DNA of 64,000 nt, taken from assembly GCF_019097595.1 (NCBI RefSeq), contig NC_080735.1, forward strand, positions 943,212-1,007,211, read 5' to 3'. The position numbers and the translations under genes are program-made. Of the stretch, positions 1 to 10,859 are shown piece by piece (the stretch's first letter is position 1; every line of letters starts with the position of its first letter). A model generated the notes under the pieces. The model was not told the origin of the DNA. It made no database searches and saw only the letters and a program-made list of their open reading frames with translations. Origin of the DNA: Hemibagrus wyckioides. Taxonomy: Eukaryota; Chordata; Actinopteri; Siluriformes; Bagridae.

Positions 1-276
1 GCACAGAGTCGGTCTACATGTTGTTTATCTGCACTGTCTTGTCTTGTCATCCTGTACACTTCTGTTGTATGTCTAGTTTTACTAAAGATTGCACCTTAAG
101 TATAGTTTAGTTTTATCTCTTTGTTTAGCTCTATGTTTGTCTGCATCACTGTACTTTGTCTTTATTACGTGTAGCGACTTTTTGTCTAGGAGGAATGTTG
201 TTTCACTTCACTGTGTACTGCATCAGCTATATATGGTTGAAGTGACAATAAAGCTTCTTTGACTACTTTGACTTTT
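1..276 (+). mobile_element. 3' end of a Rex1/CR1-like LINE (5'-truncated)
   Basis: This matches, almost base for base, the 3' untranslated end of the longer plus-strand LINE that ends near 43090. Both carry the same run from a GTCTGCACTGTCTTG motif to GTGACAATAAAGCTTC and finish in a short (CTTTGA)-type tail. No coding sequence is left in this copy. The left side is cut by the window edge, so the true truncation point is unknown. Confidence 0.8.
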
Positions 277-354
277 GACTAAATATTGCTAAGATAAAAA
301 ATATGATGTCATTTCATGATGCAGAAAAACTAGTTCACGCTTTTGTTAGCTCTG

Positions 355-728
355 TTAATTTCAATTCAATTCAATTTATTTGTATAGTGCCTTTTACAAT
401 GGACATTGTCTCAAAGCAGCTTTACAAAAGAAGAAAAACAGATGGTGGAAAGGAAAAACTCCCTGAGATGATCTGAGGAAGAAACCTTGAGAGGAACCAG
501 GCTCAGAAGGGAACCCATCCTCATCTGGGTGACACTGGACAATAAATAATGTATCTGTAACTGATTAATGTCCTTTCTGCAACAGCAATCAACGGCCCAT
601 GAGGAACTATGAGGTCAGTGTAGTTTCTGAGGTCATTATAGACACTAATTCCTTGCTGTCGCAAGCTCACAGATGTAATGGTAGATTTGTGACGATGTGA
701 AAGTCCCCAAGTGGCTCTGTCCACGACT
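355..728 (-). mobile_element. L2 LINE 3' UTR and tail
   Basis: On the plus strand it begins with repeated AATTC units, the reverse of an (ATTGA)n tail, followed by a block shared with 10860-11100, 29987-30250 and 63045-63350. The copy at 29987 runs directly into an L2 reverse-transcriptase ORF, which shows that this dispersed block is the L2 3' UTR rather than an independent repeat. The 660-728 part also matches the end of the L2 at 53480-53570 in opposite orientation. Confidence 0.75.
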
Positions 729-866
729 GTTTCCTGATTATTGTAATGCCTTACTGTCTGTTTATTTCTTCTACTGTTCCAGCAGCAGCTATAGTCCTAA
801 CTAGAACCAGAAGATATGAACACATCACTCTTATCTTATCCACACTACATTGGCTCCCAGTGAAAT
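729..866 (+). mobile_element. L2 LINE reverse-transcriptase C-terminal fragment, inverted
   Basis: The plus strand encodes a decayed version of the L2 segment that reads roughly DYCNALL then TRKYEHITP then LHWLP, the conserved region downstream of the polymerase palm. It abuts the minus-strand L2 tail at about 728 in opposite orientation, so the two pieces probably form one insertion with an inverted 5' part. Confidence 0.6.
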
Positions 867-882
867 GATTATAAAATACTAT

Positions 883-924
<42 letters not shown>
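883..924. repeat. (TAGA)n microsatellite
   Basis: About ten uninterrupted TAGA units. It sits exactly at the 3' end of the minus-strand LINE that follows (a TACTTTATGCATCCC-type end), as expected for a LINE that ends in a tetranucleotide tail. Confidence 0.9.
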
Positions 925-1252
925 CTTTATGCATCCCAAAGGGAAATTTACAGCTTCCAGCAGTATCCAGAAGCACAGGTAATAGATAGAATAAGAAGAA
1001 ATATAACAAAAATACTAAAATACCCGAATTTAAGGGAACAAAAAATATATCAAATTACAAAATATTACACAATTAAACAAAATATAGCAAAAAATAAATA
1101 AATACAGAGATTTAAGGAATAAATACATAGATTTAAGAAATACATGATAACTAATGTGCAAAAAACAAGAGTTTAAAGGTACAGACCTAGTGAGGTGAAG
1201 TGCAAAAACCGTTTATGTGCAAAAACTGTGTGTTTGAGTCCTGTGCAAATCT

Positions 1253-1765
1253 CAGGCCTAGTCCACACATACATGGGTATTTTTAAAAACGAAGTTTTTC
1301 CTCCTTCGTTTTTTAAAAAACATCTCGTCCACATGAAAATGCAAAAACGCGGTCTGAAGCGCTGTCAAGAGCATGTAAAACCAACAGGTGGCACTATAAT
1401 CTCAACTGTAATGCCATGTTGGCCAATCAGAAGCTTGAGACGCCAACTTCACAAGCAGTGTTGCCAGATTAGGTTTCAGTTTCCAGGATCAGGTTTCCAC
1501 CCAGTTGGGCTTCTTTTGGTCACGTCTCACCGGGAAAAAGTGCATTGGGCCGGTTGATAAAATCTGGGCGTTTTTTTTTTTATGCAACTGGCAGGTTTTT
1601 ATTTTTGACTATAAAAATGATATTTTATTAATTTTCTATTCAAATGATTAAATAAAGTGTAATATGTAATGTTGACGTTTTAATTATATGGTTCAGTTTA
1701 GCCAATAAGGTTCAGGAGAGTCCTGAATCCAGAGTCCAAAATCCCCGCGTTCATGTGGACCCTTC
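1253..1765. mobile_element. Non-autonomous hAT-like DNA transposon
   Basis: It begins CAGGCCTAGTCCACACATAC and ends in a region containing TGTGGACCC, a degenerate inverted match. An inner palindrome around 1290-1325 (AAAAACGAAG with its complement) is typical of this non-coding repeat type. The open frame at 1195-1557 is only the body of this element. Its termini are decayed and I found no clear 8-bp target duplication. Confidence 0.5.
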
Positions 1766-1775
1766 AATATACTGA

Positions 1776-1853
1776 GTGTATTGTGCGTAGTGTGTAGTTT
1801 ATTTAAGAGTTCTGTACAAACTGGAGTGTACTGTGCGTAGTGTGTAGTTTATT
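1776..1853. repeat. Local direct duplication of about 29 bp
   Basis: The sequence GAGTGTATTGTGCGTAGTGT at 1776 recurs with one change at about 1825, an offset of 49 bases. It lies at the edge of the DNA transposon inside LINE family Y and may be part of the LINE 3' UTR or an insertion scar. Confidence 0.6.
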
Positions 1854-3065
1854 GTTAAGTCCAGGACAGGGAGTAGTGTCAGCACTGACTTTTCCCACCC
1901 CGAGTGGAATGTAGCAGGGCAGTGACAGCAACCTGTCACTGAAGCTGCTCCTCTGTCTGGAGATGATGCTGTACAGTGGATGAAATGGATTGTCCATGAT
2001 GGACAGGAGCCTGTTCAGCGCCCTCCTCTCTGCCACTGATGTCAGGCTGTCCAGTTCTGAGCTCACAATCGAGCCCGCCTTCCTCATCAGCTTGTCCAGA
2101 TGTGAAGCGTCCTTCTTCTTGATGCTGTATCCCCAGCACACTGCCACATAGAAGAGGCCATTTGCCACAATAGTCTGATAGAACATCTGCAGTAGCTTTT
2201 TGCAGATGTTAAAGGATGCCAGCCTTCTTAGGGAAGTACAGCTGGCTCTGTACTTTCCTGCACAGAGTGTCTGTGTTGGCAGTCCAGTCCATACCATACA
2301 AGATGTCCTGTATCAGTTTTCTGTACTCCTCCTGTCCCTTCCTGATACAGCCAACGATAGTGGTGTCGTCCGCAAACTTTTGTACGTGGCAGAACTCTGA
2401 GTTATACTGAAAGTCCGACGTGTACATGGTGAACAGGACCAGAGAAAGCACAGTCCCTTGTGGTGCTCCCCTACTGCTGACCACAGTGTCAGACCTGCAA
2501 TCCCCCAGTCTCATGTACTGAGGGCTGCCTGTCAGGTAGTCTGTGATCCACACGACCAGGTGTGAGCTTACTCCCATCTTTGTTCATTTATCTCTTAGGA
2601 ACAGCGGCTGGATGGTGTTGAATGCACTGGAGAAGTCCAAAAATGTTATTCTCACAACCCCACTGCCGCTGTCCAGGTGAGAGAGGGATCTGTGAAGCAT
2701 GTAGGTAATGGCATCCTCCACTCCCACCTTCTCCTGGTATGCAAACTGCAGAGGGCCTAGGGTGTGGCGGACCTGTGGCCTAATGTGGTGTAGCAGCACT
2801 CGCTCCATGGTCTTCATTATGTGACTTGTCAGGGCGACTGGCATGAAGTCATTCAGCTCTTCAGGGCAAGGTTTCTTTGGGACTGGGATGATGCAGGATG
2901 TTTTCCATTGCTGAAGTACCCTCTCCTGCTCCAGGAGGTTAGTATGTCTTTGTATGTTTAGGTTTTGATCCTTTAGAAGCTTAAATGACTACTGCAACAT
3001 CAGTATGTAATTTCCATAAATTCCATCGCCAATGACATTTATAAAAATGAGCTTTTATGTCACCA

Positions 3066-3426
3066 TGTCACTGCACATATGGATCCAGAAAGCCAGAGGG
3101 AACCATTGCCCGAGTATTAATGACAATGAACTCACTTCCGGCTTGCTCGGGTATTTAAGCAGCGTAACTCTCTTTGTACTCTGCGAAGTATTGTTCCCTT
3201 GCATTACGTACAGAGCCTTGAATTATTCCCTGCTTTGTTTGCCACGTGTATGACCCTAGCCTGTTCTTCTATTGACTACGAGTTTTGCTTAGTGATTTGG
3301 TTTTAGTTTCTACTGAGTGTAGTTTCCCACACCGTTCCACACTGTTTACGATTTTGCCTGCTGTTTTTGTGAATAAACTGATCTGCTGATGGATTCCAAC
3401 ACACCTCCTGCGAGTGCTTCCTTACA
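3066..3426 (+). mobile_element. Solo LTR, Ty3/Gypsy (related to the element at 28052)
   Basis: A 361-bp LTR running from TGTCACTGC to TCCTTACA, flanked by a perfect 5-bp target duplication CACCA at 3061-3065 and 3427-3431. It contains a TATA-like TATTTAAGC and a GAATAAACTG polyadenylation region, and aligns over its length with the 5' LTR at 28052-28420. No internal sequence remains, as expected after LTR-LTR recombination. Confidence 0.85.
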
Positions 3427-3431
3427 CACCA

Positions 3432-5708
3432 ATACTTTGTTTTGCTAAGTAAGAAAACCAGCACAGTCTGGCATAATTATTTTTATTATTAAGTAAAGAT
3501 AAACTTCATAAATGTCACTCATGTAACTTGTCATGGAGGTCTGTTACAGTCAGATTCAGATTAAAGTCAAATGATCCAGGGTCTTATCTACAAGTTAGCC
3601 TTTGATGAAATCATTTGCCCAACATCTGATGAATAAACTTTTAAAATTTATTCTTCTTGTCTGTCCACTTCATAGCAAAATGCTTAGTTCTGTGACAATG
3701 TGCTTCTATGAAATAGTCACTTATGCTAGTCAAAGTTGCAGCTCCTAAGCCTTCATTTCTCATTTCAAAATATTTCTGCATTGTTATTCTTTGTGACTGA
3801 AACCACCAAAATTTGATATTCTTAATCTGGAAAGTCAGTTTCCAATTTTCTTGAATCCCTCCTCTTATGAATACACATTAGAAAATATTTTCTTATTTTT
3901 TAAAATAATCACGTATTATCTTTTTTTAATTATTATTTTACAGTTGAAACAACATAACTATAAAATTATACAGTTAACTAGGTTTTAACAAGGAAAGATT
4001 ATGTATTAGTGAACCAAAATTACCACTTGTTAGGATTAATACCACATCAAAGTTAGCTTCAGGTTAGATATTCACAAATACTTAGTGCTAACAATATTTA
4101 AATAGAGCCAGAGAAAAGGTTTTCTATGAACATGACATGAAATATCTTTTAGCCTACACAATGTCTTTTTTTTTTAATCAACAATAAGATGTTGATGTTT
4201 GAGAACAGTCACCACTGAGACACAGGAAACATAAAGACTTGACTTCATGACTGCTGAGTAGCTGTGAAGTAAAAAAAAGATGGATTTAATTAAATCCAAA
4301 TTAGCATTCATACATAGTCTAAAATAGTGAGTTATTTAATTACTTCATAATAATCACATTATCATACACCAAATTTAACAACTAGAAAAAACCAAAACAT
4401 TCACAAATACATAAAAAAATAGCTTCATATGAAACAATAAAAAAATACATTTGTTGTGGAATAGCAGGATAGTAACAGATGATCTTGTATGAAGACAAGA
4501 AGGGTGCATAATAAAGAAGCATAAGAGATTGTACCTGTAGTCTGAAAAATGGAAAGGTCTTTGGTAAGTTTTTCAAGGTAAAGAAGCTTAAATGTCTTCA
4601 GAATGCAAAACATTTTATGCAAACAGTTGTAGTTTGGACATCTTTCCATGACAAAAACTGGTTCACTTTCTTGAAGTGTTTTCACAAAAATTGTTTTTTG
4701 CAAAGTAAAAGTGAGGAAAGCAGAACAATCCAGATTAATATTTTTAAGATTTGCAGCAGCAGGCATTGGGCCATTGTGCAGCTTAAATGTTCTAAAATGA
4801 AAAACTCTCAATCCTAAAATATCACAAACCTAAAACATATCATGGCTTAAGAAGAGTTACCTCTGTATAAGAGTCTGGTTTTATTCTAGTGTCACTTTGA
4901 AGCAAGATCTTTAATGATGTGTGTGTGTGTGTGTACATTAAAGGAGTTTAAAATGTACAGTATAATAGTTTGCCCTTAACTACATTACATATACAGAATA
5001 TTGTTATTAAAATATATATAACATTTTTAAATATCTTTATCTCATTTTCTTTTTTATAATTCATGCTGTTTAAAAAATCGTCTCTATGGATGTGAAGATG
5101 GAAATCAGTTCAGATGACCGGCAGGGCTGTTTTGCATAAGACGTCCAGCAGAAAGTGTTTGATGTCACATATGTAAGATTCTAAGATTGAAGTGTACAAT
5201 CTTGCCTTGTCAAGACATTCATCCATCAACATAAACCACATATTAACACATTTGACAGCTAATGGCAGGTGAAAAAGCATCAGTGCACTTTGACTTGTGT
5301 TTTGGTTCCTTTATTCAAGTTCAAATTGCATGTCAAACAGTTTTGTAGCTATCAATTAACCAGTTAATGCTTGACAATTACTGGAATAAGCCTTGCCCTA
5401 CAGCTACCAGATTCCTCCACTGACACCCACACCCGATCTAGCTGAGCGAACTCTCCCATTTATTAATTGCTGTCACCTCTTTCAATTTAATGTTAAATAT
5501 CATATATAGTGACCATTAACACTATTCAATTCCATTTGTCAAGCCAGACATCCTCAATATCATCCAATGGCAACAGGTGAAAGGCTGGCTTAACTCTTTG
5601 CATACTGGCAAATTGAGCCACACAACATCTATGTGTATCCATTAGATTTCACTGCTTGTAAAGTAGAATTGTTAAGGTGATATGTAAATCCACTTTAAGT
5701 CAAATTAC
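3432..5708. other. AT-rich stretch without a recognised gene
   Basis: I see no TE domain or host exon that I can name. A (GT)n run lies at 4918-4934. A 128-codon minus-strand frame (4425-4811) has no recognisable motif and may be chance. This is the left part of the least repetitive region of the window. Confidence 0.5.
4425..4811 (-). other. Unrecognised open frame of 128 codons
   Basis: Long for an AT-rich stretch, with several cysteines (for example MERCPNYNCLHK), but no domain I recognise, no obvious signal peptide and no TE similarity that I can see. It lies on the same strand as the candidate exon at 5709-5839 and could contain a 3' exon of that gene, or be spurious. Confidence 0.2.
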
Positions 5709-5839
5709 CTGATCTCCACAGACATGTTGTAGTCGACTGGGAAGAGTACATTACTTTTAACCTTGCTGGCAGGTTGGAGGTAGCGATTGGGCATTGTCTT
5801 GGTTGACCCAGAGGCTTTATGGTACAAAATTACCACAAT
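5709..5839 (-). CDS. Candidate host exon of unknown gene
   Basis: On the minus strand a polypyrimidine-poor but canonical acceptor (TGTAATTGCAG) precedes 131 nt that are open in one frame only, ending at a canonical donor (ATCAG then GTAATTT). It encodes 43 codons plus 2 nt, including KASGSTKTMPNRYLQPASK and FPVDYNMSVEI, with protein-like composition. I do not recognise the protein. The other two frames stop early. Exon status is inferred from splice sites and openness only. Confidence 0.4.
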
Positions 5840-5859
5840 CTGCAATTACAGCAAGAAAC

Positions 5860-7372
5860 ATTTATGTGGACGAGATCCTTGGTGATATGATGGCATGTTG
5901 ACTTGGACCATCTTGTAAGTGGTTGGAATCAAACACAAGGTTTAAAACATTGTTTTACTGATTAGATGATTGTGATCAGTTGTATTAATTTATACATTTT
6001 GTAAATGACGTAAATGATGTACATAAATTATGTATAAAAATGTGTTTTTTCTTAATAGATGCTGAAAACCAGAAAGTGACTGAGGCAAGGAAGCCTACAC
6101 ACCCAGAAAGCACAAAACCTTAAGTTGTGTTTGAACTTGAATTTAAACTTAGTGGGTTTTTTTGGGGACTTATGCTGAAAAGCACTAATTTATGAAAAAA
6201 AACCTCTGCCAAAAAATACAACTGGCTCTGGAGTTCTCCTTTCCACAAGATTCTACAACGTGCTTCATCCACAAGCTCCAGCTTCACGACTGTAACATGG
6301 CTGCCACTGACTTGGTCCATAAATCTCCACACTCGTGAATAAGACCCCAAGATAGATTACATTTCTCCACTGAGGGCCAGATGTCTCCATTCACATTGCA
6401 TTGGAGGCAATCAGTTCAGATGATGCCACAAAACAACTGCATCTGCACATAATAAGGATGTTATGGAGCTAGAGTTAACCACAGCTACTGACCATCTATG
6501 ATAATCTCTTCACAGCTGATAACATTAGAGCTGTTTCTACTTCAGTGTGTTTTAAAGAGTGTGAGACTTGTCTTTTAACAAAACAGCCTGTAATTGCCAA
6601 GTATTACATCGATGTCCACATACTAGTCTACACTCACTACTCTAGCTTTCTTCACCTCTTCTTTTACCTTCTCCTTTTTCTCTGTGCATTTATCAGCATA
6701 TTTTAATGATTTTGGATGGGAGAAGACCTATTCAATTTTTACAATGAAAATTTAAAAATTAAATTTAAATATATTGAAATGTTGAAAACCACACATATGA
6801 ATTTATTTATACTGTATTTTCCTCCTTGACATTCAAATTCAATTTCATTTAAGTGTTTAGAAACTGACATTAGAAAAAAAAACAATATTGCAACCGTTTG
6901 CGGGAATCAGCATAGCAGTCATTATACCTGAAAAACAAGAGTACTCAGGTGTTTCTTTTTGTGCAAATTTCTGTGTCTCTAGCAGGAATCTGCACGCTTG
7001 TATTTAACATGTTTTGCATGTAAGGACCACCCACTGGCCCAACGACGGAATCCAGCGGTGTGGGTAAAGGTAATTTATTAGAATTTGGCTTCATTCTTTG
7101 AACTCTGTGTATAATGATAATCTGACTCCAGTTAATAATTAATATAAATATAATCTGATGCTGATCACAATTTACAGGATTGACTATTTTTAATTTATTA
7201 AGTAGATAGAAAACTAAAAATGATTGAACATAACACTATTCAAAAAATTAAGTCAAAATTAACAATTTTATTTTGCCTGGCAAAATACACTTAAATCAAT
7301 CTATTCAATTAGAAAAATACAACACAGAATAACAATTAAAGTGATCAGCATAGTATGAAATACACAAGTACT
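5860..7372. other. Non-repetitive stretch, no gene recognised
   Basis: A minus-strand frame of 76 codons (6120-6350) and a lysine/glutamate-rich frame near 6640-6700 are visible but not identifiable. They could be exons of the same unknown minus-strand gene as 5709-5839, or noise. Confidence 0.35.
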
Positions 7373-7612
7373 GGGGCAGTGGTGGCTCAAGTGGTTGTTG
7401 ATCGGAAGATCGGGGGTTCAAGCCCCAGCACCACTGAGTTGCCACAACTGGGCCCTTGAGTTAGGCCCTTAACTCTCCCTGCTCTAGGGGCACTGTATCA
7501 TGGCTGACCCTGTGCTCTGACCCCAACCTCCAATGATGGGATATGTGGAGAAAAGAATTTCACTGTGCTGTAATGTATATGTGACAAATAAAGGTAAATT
7601 ATAAAAAAAAAT
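7373..7612 (+). mobile_element. tRNA-derived SINE
   Basis: The head has RNA polymerase III A-box-like TGGCTCAAGTGG and B-box-like GGGGTTCAAGCCCC elements, followed by a tRNA-unrelated body that ends GTATATGTGACAAATAAAGG and an A-rich tail. A few bases between the two boxes are missing compared with what the tRNA head should hold. This is a SINE type common in otophysan fishes. Confidence 0.8.
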
Positions 7613-7638
7613 ATAATTATTTGAAGTTAAAGTCATAC

Positions 7639-7723
7639 CTGGCAATAGAAACACATCATAATAGTGTGGGAAGTTCTGAATGCAGATGCTTCCCTGAGTC
7701 TTTGCCAATGCACCCTATATACC
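7639..7723 (-). CDS. Weak candidate exon
   Basis: A pyrimidine tract and acceptor (CCCTTTGTCTGTCTTAG) precede a short segment ending at a canonical donor (TTGCCAG then GTATGA). One frame from a slightly downstream AG reads through KTQGSICIQNFPHYYDVF, and another frame is also open, so the frame is not decided. It is on the same strand as 5709-5839. Unrecognised. Confidence 0.22.
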
Positions 7724-8569
7724 TAAGACAGACAAAGGGTCGTAAAATCTATAAGTCCACAAAAGACCTGGTTTTTAACTGGTTGTAAAGACAAATCTGG
7801 ATCAGAGATTGATTGTGATCTATGCTTTTAGTTTTGGGACCCAGAGGTCACACTAAATGGTTGTAAAGGACATAGTATGGCCAGAGCTCGGATTATCTCG
7901 TGACCTGAGGGGGGTTGAATAAGGTCATATGGACATACAGTATCTCCAACAGGAGTACAGACTATGTGTAAACTTTAGTATACTTTGATTTGGAAATTAG
8001 ACCCTTTTTTTTTTACCAATCATATCATGACCTTTAGAATGACATTGAACATCAATAACATCATATAGTATATCATATTTTTTTCAGTATTCCTTGAGGT
8101 TAGAACCTGAAGGGTAAGAGAATGTACATTATTGGTGAGATCTGGAAGATAGTTCCACCATTGCCTCCTTGAAGAGGGGGAGGTACACAGGAAATGTTTT
8201 ATGATACACTTCCCCAAACTCCCCAAAGTCCCCAAAGTTTCTGTTTTTGCTTGAAGATATAACTTCATCACACTCAATTTTAATACTTTTGCCAGCTACA
8301 TTACATACACATGTTCAAATGTCTGAATGTTACAATAGTCACAAATTATAAATCTGTAATCAAAATGTCGGGTGGTCAATGTCTAGTAGAATGTCCAATT
8401 GGGATTAAACTTTTTTTTGCGGTACCTCAGTCCTTCAGGCCAAGTGGTGATGCTAAATAAGATTTTCCAACCGCATGGAAACACCAAAGAAGAAGAACGA
8501 GACCCGACTGTATTCAAGCCTGAACAGATTTAGCCAACCAAGCTAATCATCATATTAACTTATTTCTGA
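7724..8569. other. No recognised gene
   Basis: AT-rich sequence with an 85-codon minus-strand frame (8020-8277) that has no visible domain. Nothing else can be supported. Confidence 0.4.
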
Positions 8570-8758
8570 CAGTTGTGCAGTTACTGTTAGATGTCATGGA
8601 GTTTTAAAAATAAAAGATCTTCATTGCATATATTTCTAAAGCTTTAAAACCTCATCCTGCTTTACAGAAAGCGGTGAAGTTGTGTGGCCAAATCCCAAAT
8701 GGATCTCTACTTTATTGTTTAAGTGCACTACCTTTATTATGAAATAATGTTGTGTGGC
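8570..8758 (+). repeat. Duplicated 5' module of the PRDM9-like locus, copy A
   Basis: The stretch reading from TTTTAAAAATAAAAGATC to AGTGCACTACC recurs in recognisable form at 26125-26300, 45477-45700 and 47860-48070. Except at 45477, each copy is followed by the exon that starts ATGAGC. It may be an untranslated leader with its intron, or an old dispersed repeat carried along in the duplication. Confidence 0.5.
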
Positions 8759-8759
8759 T

Positions 8760-9181
8760 AATGCCGAGTTCACACTGCACGATTTTCAAAGTCATCGGAT
8801 CGCTGTTGCTTTCACACTGCAGGACTATCTGTGGTATCATTCAGTCGCTGCTGTGTTCACACTTCTTGATGGATTGGCGACAGGAGGTTTCACACTGCAT
8901 GACTTAACAATAGGAAGAATCGCTGACAACTCTGTCTGGTTCGCAAACTGCATTTCACAACTGAACATTTGCAAGAAATGATAAGGAAATAATGCAAAAT
9001 CACACGTAAGAGTTCTCGCATAAGATTCACAGGCATCTGTGACTCATCAGCGACTCGGTCAGATCCAGTTTTTGGTCATTCACACTGCGCGATTGTCACT
9101 CACTTGCACAAGCTCTGCTTTGCCTTGATTTTGCAAAACTAGTCGGCGACTGAAAAGTCGTGCAGTGTGAACAACGGCATT
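8760..9181. mobile_element. MITE with 29-bp imperfect TIRs and subterminal repeats
   Basis: The termini read AATGCCGAGTTCACACTGCA inward from the left and AATGCCGTTGTTCACACTGC inward from the right on the other strand. The motif TTCACACTGC with small variants occurs about five times on the plus strand (8768-9092) and inverted near 9160. This is the pattern of transposase-binding subterminal repeats. No target duplication is clear. It sits within copy A of the duplicated module. Confidence 0.65.
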
Positions 9182-9657
9182 CCTGGAAGCATTGTGTAGA
9201 ATTGTACAAATAATTATTAAATGAAAAAGAATATCAAATCTAGCACACACAAAAAAAGGAGTGTCAGGCAAATGAAAGAAATTAACAAAACAAAACAATC
9301 CTTATAACTAACTTCTGGACTGACTAACAAAGAAAAAAATAAAACTGGAATCTTTGGCATATACGACGCCCTAATTAAACTTCTCTAAACTAAAAAGTAA
9401 AAGAGTGGCGTAACAGTCACAACCCTAATCTAACAAAGTACAAACTAATCTTAGCAAGAAACAAAACAAACAGTATCATAACAACGATTGCCTAAATACT
9501 CAAATTATCACTAAAGACGTGATTGGTTAAGTAGATGCACCGGGATGCATTCTTAACTTTTAACTTTATACATATTAAGACTGACTCTCACACAACGCCC
9601 TAATTAAACTTCTCTAAACAAATATAAACAAAGAAACAATTTGCATATATAAACAGT
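9182..9657. other. No gene; a 25-bp direct repeat
   Basis: The sequence ACGCCCTAATTAAACTTCTC occurs at about 9367 and again at about 9596, 230 bp apart. Otherwise A-rich and without features I can name. Confidence 0.5.
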
Positions 9658-10126
9658 TGTAACGTCTGGGACCCCCGCCCTATGCGGGACTCGAACCCAG
9701 ATGCCCATGGTGTGTGTGCACACGCCAGCACACGGTGTAATGAGACCCATGCGCAGGATTCAGCGAAGCGCTGCTTTTATTACATTTAAGACATGACATA
9801 GGGAAACAAACGTAACACTAGACATGGCGTGGTTAACTAAACAAAACTAAACGAAAACAAAACCAAGACCTTAGCTTGGACATGGAACTTAACCAACAAA
9901 CCCCAACAGAAACCACGGTACAGATAACAATCATGGACAAGGACACAAACACAAGGATCCCTATTTATAGGGGTAGACATTAGGGCTAATGGGATACAGG
10001 TGACACAATCAGGATAGGAACAATAGGAAGGGCGTAACAAAAGACACACAAAGAAGTAGGCTTCCAAGGTTCACCTGCCAGCGCCCTCTTTGGGCCTGGC
10101 AGGGAACTGTCCAGCTGTTCCTGACA
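9658..10126 (-). mobile_element. Solo LTR, Ty3/Gypsy family P, copy 1
   Basis: On the minus strand it runs from TGTCAGGAACAGCTGG to ACGTTACA, with a CTATTTATAGG TATA-like box and an AATAAAAGC signal. The second copy at 63394-63861 matches it almost throughout. The flanks ACAGT and AAAGT differ by one base, consistent with an aged 5-bp target duplication. The minus-strand frame at 9837-10067 is LTR sequence, not a gene. Confidence 0.8.
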
Positions 10127-10299
10127 AAAGTATACAGAGGGAGGTAAATACAATGAGTGCAAATGAGCAAATGACTATAGTGGTGCAATAAAGAAGGTAT
10201 TGTATACCATAAAAATAATTAAATATATAAACAGTAATCAGAGAAGGAGTTATGTACAATGAGTGTAATGATTTAGATGTATGCAATGAGGAAGATATT

Positions 10300-10452
10300 G
10301 ACATGCTTGAACTCATTTCCGGTCTTACTTGGGCAAAGGACACTAGTCTGTGAGCTGTTTAAATACCCAAGTAAGACCGGAAATGAGTTCAAGTATGTCG
10401 ATACTCGGGTGACGGCACCCTCTGGCATTCTGGTTCTGCATACGTCGTTACA
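10300..10452 (-). mobile_element. Truncated Gypsy LTR with an inverted duplication
   Basis: From 10452 downward the minus strand reads TGTAACGAC and then aligns with the start of the LTRs at 28052 and 3066 (shared ACCAGA, CCAGAGGG, CCCGAGTAT and a TATTTAAACAG box). The LTR is then cut, and 10306-10333 is a perfect inverted copy of 10366-10393, so the piece can form a 28-bp perfect stem, longer with mismatches, around a 32-base loop. Confidence 0.7.
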
Positions 10453-10650
10453 GCATGACTCCATAAAACAAGATACATTAAGCATCGGGAGATAACTGAC
10501 GTTGAACACAAGACTTGCTCAAATACGGCTGGCACATCAGCGGATTGGCAGAACGTCATGATGTCAAAATGATGATTGACAGTCTAGTCAGCCAATAAAC
10601 ACTGACCTAGAAGCAGAGTAAGAAATGACACAAAAGGACAGCAGAGCACA

Positions 10651-10651
10651 A

Positions 10652-10682
<31 letters not shown>
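10651..10682. repeat. A-run and (TA)n microsatellite
   Basis: About ten A residues followed by ten or eleven TA units. Confidence 0.9.
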
Positions 10683-10746
10683 CAAAACACAGTGGAACGT
10701 AACAGTATTATTACTATGATTGTGATGACAATAAATATTTCTTTAG

Positions 10747-10797
10747 ATCTGTTATAATGAGCTGAGACAGACAACATTCCTCCAGGAAGTCTCAGGC
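10747..10797 (+). pseudogene. PRDM9-like locus, leader exon copy A (disrupted)
   Basis: The context GATCTGTTATAATGAGC matches the start of leader exons at 26800 and 48190 (GTCTGTTATAATGAGC). Here a small deletion after ATGAGCT removes the following codons and creates a TGA as the third codon (10763-10765). No clean donor follows. It reads as the decayed first coding exon of an upstream copy of the duplicated gene. Confidence 0.55.
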
Positions 10798-10859
10798 TAA
10801 AGCTTTATGATGAGTCATGTTACAGTGTTTTCAGAATTATCTAACCATAAAGACTTATA

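Larger units (their letters stand above)
925..2940 (-). mobile_element. Rex1/CR1-like LINE (family Y), interrupted and decayed
   Basis: Minus-strand reading frames at 2584-2844, 2209-2577 and 1803-2297 carry reverse-transcriptase hallmarks in order: [20 protein letters not shown] and FADDTTIVG, then a C-terminal region with SQLYFPKK. The active-site FADD box is intact, but the frames are separated by stops and shifts, so it is a pseudogene. The 3' UTR lies at 925-1252 and a DNA transposon splits it from the ORF. Related copies lie at 38806-39595 and 44631-45300. Confidence 0.8.

Noticed and set aside
1195..1557. 120-codon plus-strand frame as a gene
   Set aside because: It lies in a non-coding DNA transposon and the surrounding LINE 3' UTR.
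7373..7480. tRNA gene suggested by A- and B-box motifs
   Set aside because: It is the head of a SINE; the remainder of the tRNA fold is missing and a SINE body and tail follow. The same applies at 13010.
9837..10343. Minus-strand frames as small secreted or membrane proteins
   Set aside because: They fall in a solo LTR and its flank. The same frame recurs in the second LTR copy at 63624.
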